64,000 nt of DNA from positions 1-64,000 of the forward strand of contig WBZZ01006600.1 in assembly GCA_019918135.1 (NCBI GenBank), written 5' to 3'. The notes under the pieces are model-generated. The model saw nothing but the letters and a program-made list of their open reading frames with translations. It searched no databases and was not told where the DNA came from. Shown piece after piece: positions 50,476 through 61,237 of this stretch; within the stretch, counting starts at the first letter, position 1, and every line of letters begins with the position of its first letter. Position numbers and translations under genes: made by a program. This DNA comes from Paulinella micropora (lineage: Eukaryota > Cercozoa > Imbricatea > Euglyphida > Paulinellidae).

Positions 50476-51117
50476 GCTTGAAAGAAAAGAAAAAAAAACA
50501 AAAGGAACGACGTTCAGAATTAAAAATTCTTCCGTGCGGCCCACAGATACTAAAAGTTCCCTGCCATGAGAAGAGAGAGAGAGAGTGAGAGAATGCGGAC
50601 CGGCCGTGCAAAACCTAAAGCTACGAGCCGGGTAAAAAAAGAAAAGAGGACAGACAGTGTGCGAAAAACTGCATACCGGAGCGGGGGTGGGGGGGGGGTA
50701 TGGAGCGGGGGGGGGGGGGGGCGAGCTTTTGCGCGGGGTGTGGTTTGGGGGGGGGCTTTGCCGGGGAGGATCTTTTTTTTATAATTACCACTTGCAGTTT
50801 TTTTTAAAATCCTCCAACCCCCCCCCCCCCCCTAGCCCGTCCCGCCCGCTCTGCGCTCAGGGCAAACGGAAGGAGGGGGGGGGGTGGGGGGTGGGGTGGG
50901 AACATGCACACAAGAGGCGCAAGTCTGTCCCTCCCACCCACGCTCCGTTCTGTTTTCATTTCGTGTGTAGTGTGTGTGTGTTTCGTGTTTGTCCGTACAC
51001 GGGAAAAGGGGAAAGAAAGGGAGGGGGAGCAGGCCCCAACCATACTTTTTTTTGGGGGGGGGGCAGAAAGGCGTGCAACGCGACTTTCATTTTGTTTTTT
51101 TCTGACTGTTGGCAAGA
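50476..51117. other. G/C-run gap between membrane-protein genes
   Basis: About 640 bp dominated by G runs, C runs and (TG)n. A T-run with 'ttataattacc' near 50780 is the only A/T-rich element. No gene is seen. Confidence 0.55.
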
Positions 51118-51969
51118 TGTTGCCCGGACGCGAACGCGAGCAAGCTTGGCTGGCTCGCTTTCCACTGGGGCAACGCGCTGGTGCTGGCGGCCCTGTGCTG
51201 CAAGCAGTGGCTGCGCCTCTGACGCCTCGCGCCACGTCCCGCTGTGTGGAAACCCGCCGAGGACGAGCAGGCACCGCCCGCGGTGATCGTGGGCTACAGC
51301 AGCACTGCGGTGCTCAACACCGACCGGCCGCGGGCGGTGGCGTGCCTGGCGCTGCTGCGCGCGATGTTGTGGACAATCTTTTTCTGGCTGCCCTGGGCGC
51401 GCGGCCGCCGCGGGCTGGCAGCCGCCGTGGGCTGGGCGCTGAGCGAGGCGGCCGTGTTTTCGGTGGTGCTCTTGTTGTTCGCGCGCGCCTACGACCCCGG
51501 CCGCGACTTGGTGGAGTGCGCTTGCGCCCTGGCGCTGCTCATGGCCTACACGGTGATGACAGTCGCGGCCGTGAAGTCCGTGGTGGCGGCGTGGCTCGTG
51601 GTGCCGCTGGCGCTGGCGCTGGGGGCCGCGGCGGTTTTCGCGCGGCGGCTGTGGCACAAGTCCGCCATCCGCGTGCAGCCGCCGTACGAACCGCTCGCGC
51701 CGGCGCCCGGTCTGCCCATGCTCGCGCCGGCGGTTTGTTTGCTCATCTCGCTGTCGTGCGCGGTCGCCGCCGCGGGCGCAGGTCGTGGCGATGGCGAGGC
51801 GCTGGCGCTAGTGGCCGCGCTGGGCTTCGCGTCACTGCAGTGGCCGCTGTTTGCGCAGCCGGACCTGTACAACCGGCACACCCATTGCCGGACGGCCGTG
51901 ATATCGTCCGAGAGAACACGGGTGGTCATGCTGTTCACGGCCGCGATGCCCCGTTCTCTGACACTATAA
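51118..51969 (+). pseudogene. Multi-pass membrane protein, paralogue of 49643-50257 (broken)
   Basis: The long part (51244-51969) has segments MLWTIFFWLPW, AAVFSVVLLLF, ALALLMAYTVMTVAAVKSVV, AAWLVVPLALALGAAAVF and PAVCLLISLSCAVAAAGAG. Its FFWLPW and RRLWHK...YEPLAP stretches parallel the 204-aa paralogue. Sequence resembling the paralogue's first membrane segment lies just upstream (51118-51240) but is not continuous with the long frame, so the gene is broken once or mis-sequenced. Function is unknown. Confidence 0.55.
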
Positions 51970-53083
51970 CCATTGAAAAGAAAACAAGATTGGGTGTTTC
52001 TTTGCTCTTGAACTGAAAACTAGAAACAAATTTTCTAGCGGAGGAAAAAGAGGGGCAGACGTGGGGGGCGATGAGTCTTGTGCACAGCTATTTTTAAACG
52101 CTTCGACACAGCAGTTGCCACACACCTCCCGCACCCTCCTCTATCTGCGTGTATTAATTAATAAGTTTCTCTTGTTACAGCCAAAAGAGAAAAGGGAGGG
52201 AGGGCTGTGGAATCAAGCGTCTTTGGGACGAAACAAACGCGACAGAAGAAAGTTTATTGAGGTTACATTTTTTGGTGGTCAATGGCGGAGGCAGAAGTAT
52301 TGAAACAAAAGAATGCCTTGCTTTAGGTAGCCAGAAAAACATGATACAGGAAAGCAAAAGACCTTAATTAGCTTTTTTTTTTGGAGGAGGGGGGGTGGTG
52401 AGAAGAGGGTAATTTTTCTAAACCGTGTCTCCCCGCCACACTGCTACTTCGTTCGTACCTTTCTAGTCCTGCCCTCCCCCCCACCCCTCCCCTCCCCTTC
52501 TTATTCCTTTCTCACTGTGTCTCTCGCACGTTTTTTTTTGGGGGAGAAGGGAGAGGGGTAGGGAGGGCCTGCTGTTTTTTCGCTCCCTCCCTTCTTTCTT
52601 TGCCGATTGGGGTTTTTTTTGGTAATGTGATCTGTTGAGAACCTTTGTTTTGCCCAAAGCCCCGTCCCCCCCCCCCTTCCTTCCCCGCTTGGTGGTTGCT
52701 TTTTTGCTTGTAGTATCCATGCTCTATCCTGTCGAGCACGGGCGTGTGTGGGAGGAGGAGGGAGGGGGGGGGGTAGGGAGGGCGCTACCGAGAGAAGAAA
52801 AAAAAGGAAACAGGGGAGGGGGGGGGGAGGGGGAGGGAGGGTAGTAGATACAAAAAGACAACCGAAAGAAAAACCAAAGAAAAAAAAGGGATAGAACCAT
52901 AAGAGAGGGAAGGAAGCCAGCTAAACGGGAGGAAAGGGAGGGCGGGGAGAGTGAGGAGGGAGGGGGAGAGAGAAAAACGCGAGAGTGTGTGTGTTTTGGT
53001 TTCCTTTTTTTGTTTTGTTTTTTTAGCGCTTGCGATTTTGCAAACGAAGTGTTATCAAAGACTGAAAGGAGAACGGGTGGACA
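51970..53083. other. Long low-complexity gap
   Basis: About 1.1 kb with T runs, G/C runs and GA tracts (52380-52980). Around 52150 lies an A/T-rich 'gtattaattaataag' followed by 'ttctcttgttacag', which looks like a 3' splice-site tract, but no exon could be tied to it. No gene is supported. Confidence 0.5.
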
Positions 53084-54840
53084 ATGAGCACTATCAAAAT
53101 CCCTGGCAATTCATGCTTGCGCCCCTAAACTCGTGGGCGGCTTAGCGTACGTGATCCAAGGCGTACAAAAGTCGTGCCTTGATGAAAAAACCTGTGCTTT
53201 CAAGAGCCAAGCCGGTGTTCACGCGGCGTTATCAGACATACTAAAGCTACTGGACGGGCCCTTGAGACCCGCGTTAGTCGTGTTCGTACAAAAAATCAAT
53301 TGCCCAGGCCACATTACTTTTCCCGACTTCAAGAGACTTCCGCAAGAGGTCGTGCATGTTGAGGAAGGCGCTATTCTTTTTCCAGGCACTGCCGGCGTTC
53401 AGGGCGTCATCGAATACACGTTCACACCAGCCCGCACCAGCGACCCCATCAAAATGACAGTGCACCAAACTAAGCAAGCCCTGGATAAGAATGCCGAGGA
53501 CACTGAAATCATCGACAAACTGAAGCCGTATGTTCAGCCCCGGGAACGCTCGGCTGTAAGTTTTGAAAATGATGGCCTTTGGTACAAATCAGGAGATGCC
53601 CGTGGCGCAAAGCAGAAATTGCGGGTTTGTGTGCCACAAAAGGGTAACACCTGTGCGTCCGCGGTCTGGTTGACGGGCCAGCAGCAATATTTCCCGCATA
53701 GTTCAGCGGTGGTTGACAACACTGGTTACAACTTGATTAAGAACGGTGACGAAAGCTTGCTCGACGTTTTCGAGCAACTCGGCATTGGCGAGGTGGTTCT
53801 AGCAGGCCTGGCCCCGAGCAAGGATTTATTGCGCACAGCCGCTGACTTGACAATGCAGGGCATCAAGGTTTCTGTGGTGCAGAGTGCGACACCGTGCGTA
53901 ATTCAGGAGTCCTTGCGCAATCAGCCCTTCGACCATACGTTGGCGGCACAAGAACACGTGATGGATAGCAGAAACCCCCTTTACCGCGCGCACGTCGCGC
54001 ATTCGCTCAAAATTCGGGTCTACCCGACGTTGCACAGCTTCACTTCACAATACGTGGACCGGGTGTGTTTCCAGACGCTGCCAGGAGGCAACGTCAGCAA
54101 CAACACCAAAACCCCGGACCTAGAATTCAAATTGTACGCGACTTCTCTGCCGACCAGACAGTCAACTTGGAACAAGCTGCGCGAGCAAGCTCGGGAGGTC
54201 GCGCTGTCCTACGCGGACAAGGTTACGCAGTCTGTTCAAGGTGACGCGTCCACAACCAAGCCACAGGGCGTTGCAAGCACGGAAATGCAACGACTCCTCG
54301 CCATTGTGGATCATAAAAGTTCAGAATTCGTGCAAGACAAGTACGTGGTGATATGCAACGAAGGTTCGCGACACAGCCTGGAAACCGTTGGCGCGGATAA
54401 ATTCTTGCCTCGATCTAAGCGTTGGGCCTCTTTGCAACGTAAGAATTGGCAAGGGGAGTTTGTGTCCGCCATCTTCTGCGTCCGACCAACGGCGTTTGGC
54501 TTCGTCACGGACTCCGACGAAGGCACTATGCGACTGATAAAGGAAATGCTCGAGTTCCGAGATTCGGTTGCTATGACTCTGCTCTTCGCGCTGATGGAAC
54601 AGGTACTAGAAGCGCTGAAACCTAATATGCAAACAACGGCAGCGCCAAGCCCACCCAAATCCACAACCGCCCAACCCACAAAGGCTGGCAAAAGCGGAGG
54701 TTATATCAGGAATGACAGTACCTACACAGTGGATGCCAGTGGAAGACAACCAGCTGTTGGCGGTAGTGGCAGAAGCAATGACAGCGGTGCAACGAGCACG
54801 TCCCAGCAGCAGCAGCAACAGCAGCAACAGCAAGGACAGG
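53084..54840 (+). CDS. Isochorismatase/nicotinamidase-like protein (degenerate), 5' part of a fused frame
   Basis: The long frame is open from 53088 but its annotated-looking start is GTG (53133). The nearest ATG (53084, MSTIKIPGNSC) is in another frame, so the start is unresolved. About residues 170-260 of the frame read like the C-terminal half of an isochorismatase fold: AVWLTGQQQYFPH, a KNGDESLLDVFEQL helix, GIGEVVLAGLAPSKDLL in the place of the 'GLATDYCV' motif, then GIKVSVVQSATPCV. The catalytic Cys of that motif is absent, so it is probably not a working hydrolase. A second half (LLAIVDHKSSEFVQDKYVV... to ALKPNM) is unrecognised. A Q-rich CAG tract ends this part near 54835, after which the frame runs into the gag-like region of the retrotransposon. 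Confidence 0.45.
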
Positions 54841-57800
54841 AGATTGATCTTCAGAACTTGTACATAGCCTTGTATTTAGTGTACCAGGAAGCTCTCTGTC
54901 GTTACAGGGAAGCAGAGAAAGAGAATTCGCCAAAGAGCCAAGGGCACTGTTTGGAAGAGATAGGATTTGGGTGGGGAAGCTATACAGAGCCTGTTAGCTC
55001 CTCGGACAACACAACATCTCCAGAGATCTACGGTAGTGTCCGCGCATATCAGAAGTGCTATTGGCAAGATGAGGGTCGGGATATGTTAGGCAATTTCTAT
55101 GACAAATACCGTCCGCAGCTCAAGCAGAATTTGGTATCCAACAGCTTGTTACGTTCAAGCAGCTCTCAAGAACAAGAAAAAGAACTTGCAGGGATAGTGG
55201 GCCCGACGTTTACAAAGCACCCACCGGACTCGGACCTGATCGAGGGTTTCCCGAAGTATACCAGAAGGGCACTGCGGTCCAGGAACTGGGACAAGGATTC
55301 ATGTTATACGGCTATCGCTATGCACTGGTTGGGTATTAAGGGAAACTGCCAGGTGAGCCACGGGATGAATATGTGGCACGACGATTTAGACACTTGCAGG
55401 CAGCAACGCAGAGACGAGGCATACTGGGAGTTGAAAGAGGCGGTACGGCACGGGATATGGCAGCTAGGAGGGTTGGAGGACATGTTCCCGCCAGAGGAAC
55501 TCCCGGCACTGAGGGAATTCAATGAGGCCAATATCAAGGCGAAGGGATGGACGGATAAGGGTTACTACCACTGGGCAGCCAACATGCGACCCAAAAACAC
55601 GGAGGGAGAGCGACGGGAGGAAATGCGGGACGGGTATCGGAGGAACGACTACGACGGCGGGAGAGGACCGCGGAGTGGCTATCGGGATGAGTATCGGGGA
55701 GGATTTCGAGGGAGTCGGGGTAATTATGCGGCGGCGCCTAGACCGGGGATGGACAAACAGGTACAACCCTTGATATACGGGAAGTGGGGTGTTGGGAAAG
55801 ACACAGCGGGTACAAGCGGAACACCACACTCTCATCTACCATATGTGCATCCGGATCGACAGGGGTTGATTGAAGGGGCTGGAGCGGGAACACAAGAGCG
55901 ACAGGGACGGCCGGAGGGCACGGGATTCATCGCGGGTACGGAACAAACGATAGAGGAGATGGAACGGGAACATGACCGCACTCATGGTATATATGAACAG
56001 GAGCGACCTCCGCGGCAAGAGGAAGCGCGTCCGCGCAGGTCTAACAGCGACGATGATGTAAAGATCTTGGGGGTTTCTACGGCAGGCTGAGCCAGGAAAC
56101 AGTGAGGGGGAGATCACGAACGGGAATGGGGGTTTGACGTATGACAGGGGAACGGAGGGCGAGGCGACAACGGCGACGGGGCGACGGATCGGGATACGGG
56201 AGCCCAGGAAAGGGACGAGATGGGGAGGAGCTTGAAGACACGGGAATATGTGGATCTGACATAGGCAGAAAGAGGGGGAGAGACGAGGAGATAGACGAGA
56301 GACAGGGGGAGCGGCATGCAAAACAGCAGAAGGCAGAGGGGCGAGCATGTAGCGGATCGGGGGTACAAGGAAAAGGGTACAAAGAGGGCGAGAACAGTGA
56401 GGGTGAGGGCAAGGAGAGACCGAGATTGGAGGGGGAGCGGGAGAGAAATGAGGGAGAGAAGTTAGCAGAGGAAAAGAAGCGAGAAGAAAGTGAGAGAGAG
56501 AGGACACGGGAGCGAGAACGACAATTGCTGGAGACACACTGGAAGGTGAGTCAGAGGCATGAGGCGACGCGAGTGACGCCATAGGTTAGTCAAATTAAAA
56601 GATCAAATCTCCCACTGGCGTATACTCGGGTCAAGTTGAGGAGTTTAGGAGGGGATGTGGTCATCGGCAACGACACCATGGCGGGCATCAGCGTCATCGG
56701 AAAACACTCTTTGGACAAACACGGGCAACAACCATGGTTCAAGGAGCGGTTTCGGGCGACACGAGGTTGGGTGAAGGGGTGTCGGGTACAATGGCGATGA
56801 CGGGCACGATACTGCTGGCGTTTGATCTGGAAGGGGGGAATACATATACGCACAGATTTTGGGTCGTCCCGGCATATACAGGGGGACTTCTATGGATTTT
56901 TGACGCGCTGAAGCGTATGCACACTCACATCGACTGTCACAGAGAAGAGGTACGGTATGGACGGGGGGAAAACGCTCCGGTATGTCGAGTGGTGGATTAC
57001 GACTCAGAGGAGGGGCAAGGAGACATACCGAGGGCATGGGTGGCGAACGATTTCAGGGCGGCACGGGTAGAGATTGAGAAGGGAGAGGAGAATAAGGCAG
57101 CGGAGCAGGAGGTTTTTGCGATTGGGGAACACGAGGAGGAGGAAGAGGAGAGCGAGTCGGAGGATGAGTGGACGAGGGCCAGAATCGTTGCTGTGGTCGA
57201 CACGAGGTTGGAGTATTTCCGGAGACAGAGGGAGAAGGCCTCGGACGGTTTTCCGAAACACGGGCGAGACTTGTGATACCAACATAAGGAGATGGATACA
57301 CGGGTGTTGCTTAGGCGCAATATGTAGTATGCAATATTACGGGCAAGCCTAGCCAGGCCAAGGTGGAGATTTTGAACTTTCTGTAGGAGCGGTGGGGAAG
57401 CCAACCCATGGTAGCGGATTCGGTGTCCCAGATCAAGAAGACATTGAAAAATCGGCTTTCGCACGGGGACTTCACGATTAGTTTCCGGTAGGAAGGAGAA
57501 CGGAAATGTGGTGGTACGATGTGGAAGATTTCCTAATCGCGGACCCGATACCGATTCCGAGTCGCACACAGAAGTTGATAGTGGCTTGCCGACTCGGATC
57601 GAGGAAGATTCCTAGGCGATACCGAGAGGAACTTCTGGATCGGGATTTGGCCTCCTTTCGGGATGAAGCGTTTACTTACATATCCGGGGTATACCACAGG
57701 ACACACGCCATTCAGTACGCTATGATGATGGACCAACTGGCAAGATTCGCGGATCAAGAGCGGAAGACATCAACCTATATAGGTCGAGGGAGGGTGTAGA

Positions 57801-60800
57801 CGATGACGGAGCAGAGATAGCGGTGGATGACATACAGGGGCAAGCGACAGAGGAGCAGATCAAGGAGGAGACGGATAAGGCGAGACAGGCGTTACAGGAA
57901 CAGTCGGAGACATGGGAAGGCACGTCAGAGGAAAAGGCTGCGGCTATGGGGGTCATGGAAGACAACATCCAAGCTTTCGGCCCTTTGGAGGGGGGATCGA
58001 TGACAAGCCACGTCGCGGTTTTCGAACGAGAGATGGGGCAAGAGGTACCGGGGATAGGACGGCCTTCGCGGTTGAGCCATCATGAGGATCGGATTGCAAG
58101 GGAGATGACGGCGGAACTTTTGGAAAAGGGATTGATCGAGGCGCGGCTATCGGAGTATGCGTCTCCGGTACGCATGGCGCCGAAACCAGACGGAACGTTG
58201 CAGATGTGTATCAACTATTGGAGGATAAACGAAATCATCAAGAAGATAGAGACGCCGGTGCCAGACGTGCGGAGGGGAATAGAGGTGTTACAGAAAGCGA
58301 AAATATACTCGACGTTGGATTTGAAAAGCGGATTCTGGCAGATCCCGTTAGCGGAGGAAAGCCGCTACCTAAGTCGGCATTCATGGTGGGGATGACAACC
58401 TACGTGTGGAAGGTTCTGCCGATGGGGTTGAAGGTGGCACCGGGCATATTTCAGCAGGCGATGACGAAGATGCTGGGTGCGAATTTCCGAGACGCGGAAT
58501 TTGCGGAGAAGTACGGGGATACGACGGGATACGCCTTCGCGTATTTGGATGATGTGGTCATTCTCTCGAATTCGGTAGAGGAATACATACAACATTTGCG
58601 GGACATCATGAGACGGGTCAAGGCGTTCGGATTCGGTTGTTCATGAAAGAGGGCAAGTGCGGTGCGGGGAGTACGTGGCCACCAGCGGTTCATAAGGCGG
58701 TTGAAACATTAAGGGCACATATCTTGATGGACCCATGGAGCGAAGGGGGTACGGTTTTACAGCTTCCCAATTTCAGCAAGAGTTTCATACTCGACACGGA
58801 TGCATCGGCATATGCGATAGGAGGGGTTCTGCAACAGAGGGATGACGAGGGGCGTTTGAGGCCGGTGCGGCGAATGACACGGGCAGAACAACAGTACTGC
58901 ACGCGGCAGAGAGAGGCATTGGCCATAGTCTGGGGTTTCAAGAAACTGCGTGACTATCTGTGGGGGGCAAAGGGGACGACGGTGCAGTCGGATCACAACA
59001 ACCTACAGTGGTTGATGTCGCAGGATCACACGGGCAGGTTGGCAAGATGGCAGTTGGAGCTATCCGAATATGACTTCACGATCGAATTCATATCGGGTAA
59101 GGAGAACTATCGTGCGGACTACCAGTCAAGGGCTGGCGGTGCGCCGGAGGACGACAACGCGAAGGAAAAGAAGGAGGAGGTGGTGGCGGACGACAAGGAT
59201 ACACGGGCGCAACAGCAGAGTCATGGTGTCTTCGCACTGAAACCAGTGTACGACGCGGAGAAGAAGAGTGGCATGAACCTGACGCGGTTTCATTTCAAGA
59301 CGGCCGCAACGGTTATAACGGTCTTGGGAAAGATGGATTTGGAAGAAAAGGAGCAGAGGGTGAATTTCGACGACTGGAAACCCATCAACTGTATGGAGTA
59401 TGTGACGGAGGTAGCGGAAATGAATAGGAATAGAAAGGATGCACAGAGGGAGGATGTGCGGTTTTACGAAGCGGCTCACGAACACTCGGTGGCTTGTTGT
59501 GAAGAACACGGGTTGGAGGATGCGCGAAAGGGATATGAGGAAGAAATGTGGAAGGAGGCGGTACAGGGGGAGCTGACGGAGGATGAGGTGGGGATTTGAA
59601 ACCTTTTCCGTGGCGAACCATGCCCATGGTGGGGAACATTGTGATTCCGACGAAGACGGAAGCGGCGGCGGGTCAGACGGAGGCGAAGCCGGAACTCATG
59701 TTGAGGGACACACACGCAAGCCGGGTATCCTTGGAGTTGGAAAACAAGACGGAGATCAGGTTTGCGTCGGTGGACATGTTCCGCAAGCCCACGCGAGACA
59801 GTGAGGAACGGAAGAGGTTTATTGCGCACCAGGAGAACCCGACGGGGATTTTGGCGGACGGGGACATAAAGTGGCGGAAGGAGAAGTACACTTACTCGGA
59901 CGGGCTAATCTGGTATTTCGGGAGCGGGGCCAAGAACAAGGACGATCCGGAACGGTGGGTGGTATGGGTGCCGGCAGCGTTACGGTACGCGATTCTGATA
60001 GGGGCACACAACTGCCCTTTACAGAATCACCCGGGGCTGGATAGGATGAGGTGGTCTATGACTCGGCGGTTTTATTGGGAAACGATGGATAAGGACATCG
60101 AGAGTTTCATTTCGGGATGTGGGCCATGCCAGAGGGCGAAGACGGTCTACAATGCGAACAAGGGGCTGCTGGGGCAATATGACATAACACGGGATATATT
60201 TGACACGATTCACATCGATTACGTCGGGCCTTTACCGGAAGCGGGGGAGGGTCGATACAAGTATATCCTCACGATTATTGATCGGGCCTAACTATGTGAT
60301 TGCGGTTCCCACGGCTGACGACACCAAGGAGACAACGGCCAAAGCACTGATTGATAACGTATTCAGCCGGATCGGGGTACCCAGGAAGATCATATCGGAC
60401 AGAGGAAGCTCCTTTATCAATTGGGTGTCGAACGAGCTCAGTGCATACTACGGGTTTCGGTGGGATTGTGTCACGGCATACAACCCTATCGCTAACGGGA
60501 AGATAGAGAGGATGCATCGTACGCTGAAGGCGTCCTTGAAGATCTATTGAGAACGGGCAAACCAAATGGCCAGAGGCACTGCAAGCGTTTACCTTTGCTG
60601 TGAACAATCTGGGCTCTTCGTCTTGGGGGGTAGGGCTAGACTGTGCCCACATCAGATGGTGTTTGGCAATGTCTTAACCACTCCACAGGACGTGATGCAA
60701 CACAAGGCGTTGTATCAGCCGTTGGAGCTGATGGCAGTGAGGTTACGGGCCCTAGCGGAAGCGGAACAAATTGTGACTAAACATCGGGAGGCGGCAATGC

Positions 60801-61237
60801 GGACGGAGGACGAGAAGGGCCAACAGAAATATAAACACGTGGAATTCCGGGAGGGGGATACAGTGCTACTATACTGCCCAAACGTTCCAGTGGGGGTCTC
60901 AACAAAGCTCTATGAGAAATGGCAGGGTCCGTATCAGATTATGAAACAAACCGCGGCCTACAATTATAAGATCAGACACCAGCGCACGAAAAAGGAACAG
61001 ATAGTCCACGTTCGGCGATTGGTCAAGTTCTCGCCTTACTTGTTGGATTACGAAACGGAGCAGGATGCCTTCGATCGGACGGCGGATCAATTTGGAAACC
61101 CGCGGCCGTTGTTGACACGGACGCAGAGGGCGGAGGAGATTGCGAGGCTGAGGGAGGAGGTGACGTTCGAACAGGATGCGGAGGAGAAGAAAAGATTGCA
61201 AGACGCAATAGAGGAATGGGAGACGGGTTCAAATTCT
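54841..61237 (+). mobile_element. Ty3/gypsy (Metaviridae) LTR retrotransposon remnant
   Basis: Fossil element. The parts, in order, start with a gag-like region to about 56090, ending in RG-rich repeats. A retropepsin-like region lies at about 56590-57280, and reverse transcriptase at about 57820-58650 (INEIIKKIETPVPDVR, STLDLKSGFWQIPL, FAYLDDVVILS). RNase H follows at about 58700-59130 (FILDTDASAYAIGGVLQQ). Integrase spans about 59900-60560, with a zinc domain (HPGLDR...CGPCQRAK), the catalytic core (HIDYVGPLP, DRGSSFINWVS, NPIANGKIERMHRTLK) and a GPY/F module (KWQGPYQIMK, about 60915). The domain order RT-RH-INT and the GPY/F module place it in Ty3/gypsy. It is broken, with roughly half a dozen breaks. 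I found no pair of long terminal repeats. Its 3' side ends abruptly at the 2.3-kb direct repeat. The 5' boundary is uncertain by several hundred bases. Confidence 0.85.

Noticed and set aside
56141-56584. Charged arginine/glutamate-rich frame after the gag-like region, and its serine/proline-rich antisense
   Set aside because: Purine-biased DNA within the retroelement; no recognisable domain, so not listed as a separate gene.
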